A stretch of DNA of 64,000 nucleotides from an uncultured Oscillospiraceae bacterium (GTDB taxonomy: Bacteria; Bacillota; Clostridia; Oscillospirales; Oscillospiraceae), in NCBI GenBank assembly GCA_947631395.1, contig CANRLF010000004.1:62001-126000 (forward strand), read 5' to 3'. Position numbers and translations under genes: made by a program. Shown in pieces: positions 60,487 through 64,000 of this stretch; position 1 is the first letter of the stretch; every line of letters begins with the position of its first letter. The notes below the pieces were generated by a model, which had not been told where the DNA came from, ran no database searches, and saw only the letters and a list, made by a program, of their open reading frames with translations.

Positions 60487-62499
60487 TTATTTGTTCTCGT
60501 TGAAGGGGTTTTGGGCTTTCTTTTCTTCGAGCTCCTGGCGGCGGGCATCCTCGAGGGCTTCGGCTTTTATTTGGCGCATGATCTCGCTGTCCTCCTCGGG
60601 CTCCTTTGTATTCTCGGAGGTGGCCTCCGGGGAGTCGGGGGGGAGCTGGCCGTTGTTCTCGCACATATATTTGAACTGCTCGCCGGTCATGGACTCGTTC
60701 TCCAGAAGGTACTCGGCCACGGAGATGAGGAGGTCACGGTGCTCGGTCAGTATCTCCTCGCACTTTTTGGCGGCCTCGTCGAAGATGCGCTTGACCTCCT
60801 CGTCGATCATGGCCGCGGTCTCCTCGGAGTAGGACTTGGTGGTGCCGAAGTCACGGCCGATGAAGATGGAGTGGTCGGAGCTGTCGTAACTGATGGGGCC
60901 AAGGCGGTCGCTCATACCGTAACGGGTGACCATGCTCCGGGCGATGTTGGTGGCGGACTGTATATCGCCGGAGGCGCCGGTGGATATATCGTCGAGGAAC
61001 ATCTTCTCAGCGACGCGGCCGCCGAGGCTCATAACGATGGACTCGAACATCTCGGAGCGGGACTTGTAGTTTTCCAGATCCTCCTCGGGCCTGAAGAGGG
61101 TGTAGCCGCCGGCCTGGCCACGGGGGATGATGGTTATATAGTGGACGGGGTCCGCGTGCTCAAGGAACATGCCGGTTATCGCGTGGCCGGACTCGTGGTA
61201 GGCGGTGAGCTTCCGGGCCTTGTCGGACATCTTGCGGGACTTCTTCTCCGGGCCCATCTGGACCTTCAGAATGGCCTCATCCACGTCGTCCATGGTGATA
61301 AAGGGCCGGTTTTTGCGGGCCGCCAGAAGGGCGGACTCGTTCATCACGTTCTCCAGATCCGCGCCGGTGAAGCCCGGGGTCCCGCGGGCGATGCTCTTGA
61401 GGTCCACGTCGCTGCTGAGGGACTTGCCGCGGGAGTGGATCTTCAGAATTTCCTCGCGGCCGCGGATGTCGGGGACGCCCACGAATATCTGCCTGTCAAA
61501 GCGCCCGGGGCGCAGAAGGGCGGAGTCAAGGATGTCGGCGCGGTTTGTGGCCGCCATGACTATGACGCCCTCGTTAGTGGTGAAGCCGTCCATCTCCACA
61601 AGGAGCTGATTCAGGGTCTGCTCGCGCTCGTCGTGGCCGCCGCCAAGTCCGGAGCCGCGCTGACGGCCCACGGCGTCGATCTCGTCGATGAAGATGATGG
61701 CGGGGGAGAGCTTCTTGGCCTGCTCGAAGAGGTCGCGGACACGGGAGGCGCCCACGCCCACGTACAGCTCCACGAAGTCGGAGCCGGAGATGGACAAAAA
61801 CTGCACGTTCGCCTCACCGGCCACGGCCTTGGCAAGGAGAGTCTTACCTGTGCCCGGAGGGCCGACAAGCAGTACGCCCTTGGGTATGCGGGCGCCAAGA
61901 GCCGTGTATTTCTGGGGAGCCTTCAAAAAGTCGACTATCTCCTCAAGCTCCGCCTTCTCCTCGTCAGCTCCGGCCACGTCGGCGAAGGTGACCTTCTTCT
62001 TGTCGTCGGAGGCGAGACGCGTCCGGGCCTTGCCGAAGCGCCCCGCGCCGTTGCCGCCGCCACCGCCGCCGGCTCCGAGCCTGCTCATCATCACATACCA
62101 GATGACGATCATAACTATCATAATGACGACATAGGGGATGATGGATACCCACCAGGACTGATAGGTGGGCACGTAGTCGTAGGTCAGCGTACCGGCATCG
62201 AACTGCTCGGTGATGGTGTCACCAAGGTCCCGGTAGAAGAGATCCAGGCTGAGCAGCTGGTGGCGGACGTTTGTGGAGGACGTGCCCTCAATGGGCTTTT
62301 TGAGCTCCAGATAGACTTCTCCGTCCTCGATATAGAAGGTCACCACGTTTTTATCGACAAACTGCTGGCGCATCTCGGAGTAGCTGATGCTGGAGGTGGG
62401 GGTATCCGAGGAGCTGAGGAGGTAAATGGCCGCCACCAGTATGAGGAGGATGAATACGTAAAATCCTATATCCGGCTTACGGGTCGGCTTTTTGTTCAA
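60487..62499 (-). CDS. ftsH: ATP-dependent zinc metalloprotease FtsH
   Basis: 670 aa. Two membrane helices flank a short extracytoplasmic loop (residues about 11-30 and 115-138). The AAA+ domain has GPPGTGKT (about residues 211-218), [37 protein letters not shown], and the zinc site HESGH (about 434) followed by a downstream Asp. It degrades membrane and regulatory proteins. The C-terminus is a disordered Glu-rich tail. It follows hpt by 38 bases with no promoter seen, so the tilS-hpt-ftsH cluster is probably one transcript. Confidence 0.97.
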   Translation of the reverse strand: MNKKPTRKPDIGFYVFILLILVAAIYLLSSSDTPTSSISYSEMRQQFVDKNVVTFYIEDGEVYLELKKPIEGTSSTNVRHQLLSLDLFYRDLGDTITEQFDAGTLTYDYVPTYQSWWVSIIPYVVIMIVMIVIWYVMMSRLGAGGGGGGNGAGRFGKARTRLASDDKKKVTFADVAGADEEKAELEEIVDFLKAPQKYTALGARIPKGVLLVGPPGTGKTLLAKAVAGEANVQFLSISGSDFVELYVGVGASRVRDLFEQAKKLSPAIIFIDEIDAVGRQRGSGLGGGHDEREQTLNQLLVEMDGFTTNEGVIVMAATNRADILDSALLRPGRFDRQIFVGVPDIRGREEILKIHSRGKSLSSDVDLKSIARGTPGFTGADLENVMNESALLAARKNRPFITMDDVDEAILKVQMGPEKKSRKMSDKARKLTAYHESGHAITGMFLEHADPVHYITIIPRGQAGGYTLFRPEEDLENYKSRSEMFESIVMSLGGRVAEKMFLDDISTGASGDIQSATNIARSMVTRYGMSDRLGPISYDSSDHSIFIGRDFGTTKSYSEETAAMIDEEVKRIFDEAAKKCEEILTEHRDLLISVAEYLLENESMTGEQFKYMCENNGQLPPDSPEATSENTKEPEEDSEIMRQIKAEALEDARRQELEEKKAQNPFNENK

Positions 62500-62537
62500 G
62501 AAACAATCACTTCTTTCCTATGGAATGAAAAACGCGC

Positions 62538-63077
62538 TCAGGCGTATATCTCGGGTTTCAGTACGCCGATGTAGGGCAGATTTCTGTACCTCTCGTCGTA
62601 ATCAAGGCCGTAGCCAACGATGAAGCTGTCGGGGCACTCAAAGCCCACATAGTTCGGGGTGATGTCCGCCCGGCGGCGGGCGGGCTTGTCAAGGAGAGTG
62701 CAGATGCCGATGGAGGCGGGCTTTCTCACCTCGATGTATTTTTTGAGGTACGACAGGGTCACTCCGGAGTCCAGGATGTCCTCGACAAGAAGCACATCCC
62801 GTCCCTCCACGTTGTAGGTCAGGTCCTTGTTTATCTTCACGGCGCCCGTTGTGGTGGTGCCGGCGCCGTAGGACGAGACGGCCATGAAGTCGATGTCGCA
62901 GTAGGTGTCCACATAGCGCATAAGATCGGCCATAAAGACGAAGGAGCCCTTCAGTATGCCAACGAAAAGGGGGTTCTTCCCGTCGTAGTCCCGGGTTATC
63001 TGCTCGCCGAGCTCGCGGACACGCGCGCTGATCTGGTCGGATGAGAAAAATACCCGCTCAATGTCCTTTTCTATCAT
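62538..63077 (-). CDS. hpt: Hypoxanthine phosphoribosyltransferase
   Basis: 179 aa. The PRPP-binding motif [14 protein letters not shown] (about residues 95-108) and a substrate region with [21 protein letters not shown] are typical of type I PRTases. It salvages hypoxanthine and guanine to nucleotides. ATG at 63077 overlaps the tilS stop (ATGA), a conserved coupling in Firmicutes. The order tilS-hpt-ftsH supports it. Confidence 0.96.
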   Translation of the reverse strand: MIEKDIERVFFSSDQISARVRELGEQITRDYDGKNPLFVGILKGSFVFMADLMRYVDTYCDIDFMAVSSYGAGTTTTGAVKINKDLTYNVEGRDVLLVEDILDSGVTLSYLKKYIEVRKPASIGICTLLDKPARRRADITPNYVGFECPDSFIVGYGLDYDERYRNLPYIGVLKPEIYA

Positions 63078-64000
63078 CTCTTTCTCTCCTCTATTTCTAT
63101 TTTGATAGCCGGCTCTCCCAAAGCCGGAAGATATTTCACGTTTTGCCCCAGGGACCAGACCGCCAGCGGCCCTGAGTCGTCAGCCACAACGGGGATGGCG
63201 TCCCGCCGGGACCGGGGGATCTTGCGGTCTATCATAATTTTTTTAAGGCTCACCGTGCCGCCGGAAAGGGTGAGCGTGTCACCGGAGGAGCGGGGCCTGA
63301 CTATAAGCTTCCCTGCAATTTTATCGCGTTTTATATAAAAAGTAGTTAAGGAATTGTAAATCCCGCCGGAAAAGGCACATTCCTCACAGGTCACGGTAAA
63401 GTCCGTACCCTCTATTATAACAGAGCTGTCAAGTATTACCGGTGTGGGGGGGAAGGACCGCGCCGGGGCGTCGCCCTTTACGACTGTTGAGTACTCCCGG
63501 CGCAGTCTTGAACCGGGGATGTCAAGCTTTGCCGAGGGGTCGGGGCTCCTCATAAGGTCCAGCACCCGGTCCACATGGTCGCGGGTGAGCTCCCCGCCGC
63601 AAAAGTCACGGATCACCCGGGAGGCCACCGGGTAGGGGAGGGCCAGGACCTCAGGGGCGGGGAGGGCATCAACGATGCTGTTTTCCCGGATAAAGGCGCG
63701 GGCGAGCCCGTCAAGGTATTCCTCATCACGCCTCAGAAGTCTGGTCATGCCAGCCACGCTGAGGGCCGGGTTCAGCTCCCGGAGGACCGGGACCACGGCG
63801 TGGCGGATACGGTTCCTCGTGTAGTCGTCGGAGCTGTTGGAGGAGTCCTCACGGTGGGGGACGCCGTTTTCGGCGTTGTATGCCTCGATGTCGGCCCTTG
63901 TGAGCTCCAGGAGCGGCCGGATGAGCTTTCCGCGGGTGGGAGGTATGCCGCACAGGCCACGAAGGCCCGTGCCACGCGTAAGGCGCATGAGGACGGTCTC
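63074..64000 (-). CDS. tilS: tRNA(Ile)-lysidine synthase, cut by the window edge
   Basis: About 309 C-terminal residues. The frame is open to base 64000 ([15 protein letters not shown]), a TilS signature, so the ATP-PPase P-loop half lies beyond the window. What remains has [42 protein letters not shown], and a C-terminal substrate-binding region. TilS changes C34 of tRNA-Ile to lysidine. It is translationally coupled to hpt. Confidence 0.95.
   Translation of the reverse strand, partial: ETVLMRLTRGTGLRGLCGIPPTRGKLIRPLLELTRADIEAYNAENGVPHREDSSNSSDDYTRNRIRHAVVPVLRELNPALSVAGMTRLLRRDEEYLDGLARAFIRENSIVDALPAPEVLALPYPVASRVIRDFCGGELTRDHVDRVLDLMRSPDPSAKLDIPGSRLRREYSTVVKGDAPARSFPPTPVILDSSVIIEGTDFTVTCEECAFSGGIYNSLTTFYIKRDKIAGKLIVRPRSSGDTLTLSGGTVSLKKIMIDRKIPRSRRDAIPVVADDSGPLAVWSLGQNVKYLPALGEPAIKIEIEERKR

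Noticed and set aside
60511-62574. 687-aa open frame opposite ftsH
   Set aside because: It is the antisense of a conserved, fully identified gene; the sequence is Gly/Ala/Val/His-rich as expected of GC-rich shadow frames.
1-64000. CRISPR arrays, rRNA operons, toxin systems other than RelBE
   Set aside because: No evenly spaced repeats and no rRNA-like sequence were seen; the only tandem repeat is the 2.5-copy one at 13047.

Overview
The window reads as a chromosome segment of a GC-rich, probably spore-forming Clostridia bacterium of the Oscillospiraceae kind. This is inferred from strong AGGAGG-type ribosome sites, sigma-A promoters with 17-bp spacers, the tilS-hpt-ftsH order, a SpoIID-domain protein, an RNase M5-like protein, NrdR, the DUF421/DUF4363 pair and a VanG-type ligase. 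The left 6.7 kb is more AT-rich and is a separate, mobile region.

Positions 1 to about 6.7 kb: an inovirus-like (filamentous phage) prophage, nearly all on the minus strand. In transcription order it has a small putative ssDNA-binding protein, a Cys-rich 48-aa protein, a GC hairpin pair (candidate origin), a Rep_trans initiator, a complete tRNA-Gln(CUG), an M13 pVIII-like coat protein, a hairpin, several tiny membrane proteins, a secreted and membrane-anchored pIII-like protein, four overlapping small membrane ORFs and a Zot/pI ATPase. A convergent IS30-family transposase, cut by the left window edge, sits 43 bp from the Zot gene and may be the integration enzyme. Several of these genes are under 60 codons and use GTG or TTG starts.

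6.8-15.9 kb: a plus-strand housekeeping run: HAD phosphatase, TrmH-family methyltransferase, dprA, topA, trmFO, plsX, rnc and an Elp3-like radical SAM protein. A repeat-rich gap of about 330 bp follows.

16-24 kb: a rhomboid-like membrane protein, metK with an RlmB-type methyltransferase, an 821-aa membrane protein that looks like a degenerate P1B-type ATPase, and an EF-G paralogue. 24-33 kb: a RelBE-type toxin-antitoxin pair back to back with a GH13 amylase-like gene, a membrane XRE regulator, a GNAT, an aldo-keto reductase, asd, a SpoIID/LytB-domain protein and queA.

33-48.5 kb: DUF305 protein, the one-carbon pair fhs and fchA-like, comEC-holA-rnmV-like, nrdR, DUF421/DUF4363, glmM with a beta-helix transferase, and proB-proA-proC with a Gfo/Idh/MocA oxidoreductase. 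48.5-60.4 kb: PadR-DUF2812-MFS, a uraA-like permease, a lysA-like decarboxylase, a lipoprotein, a vanG-vanT pair (D-Ala-D-Ser ligase and membrane serine racemase) without vanXY or vanRS, and a second PadR operon with an 18-bp inverted-repeat operator. 60.4-64 kb: ftsH, hpt and partial tilS on the minus strand.

Most suggestive points: the tRNA inside the phage operon, the IS30-type transposase paired with the phage, the stripped-down vanG-vanT pair, and the pseudo-P-type ATPase. All calls come from reading the sequence; no database search was run.
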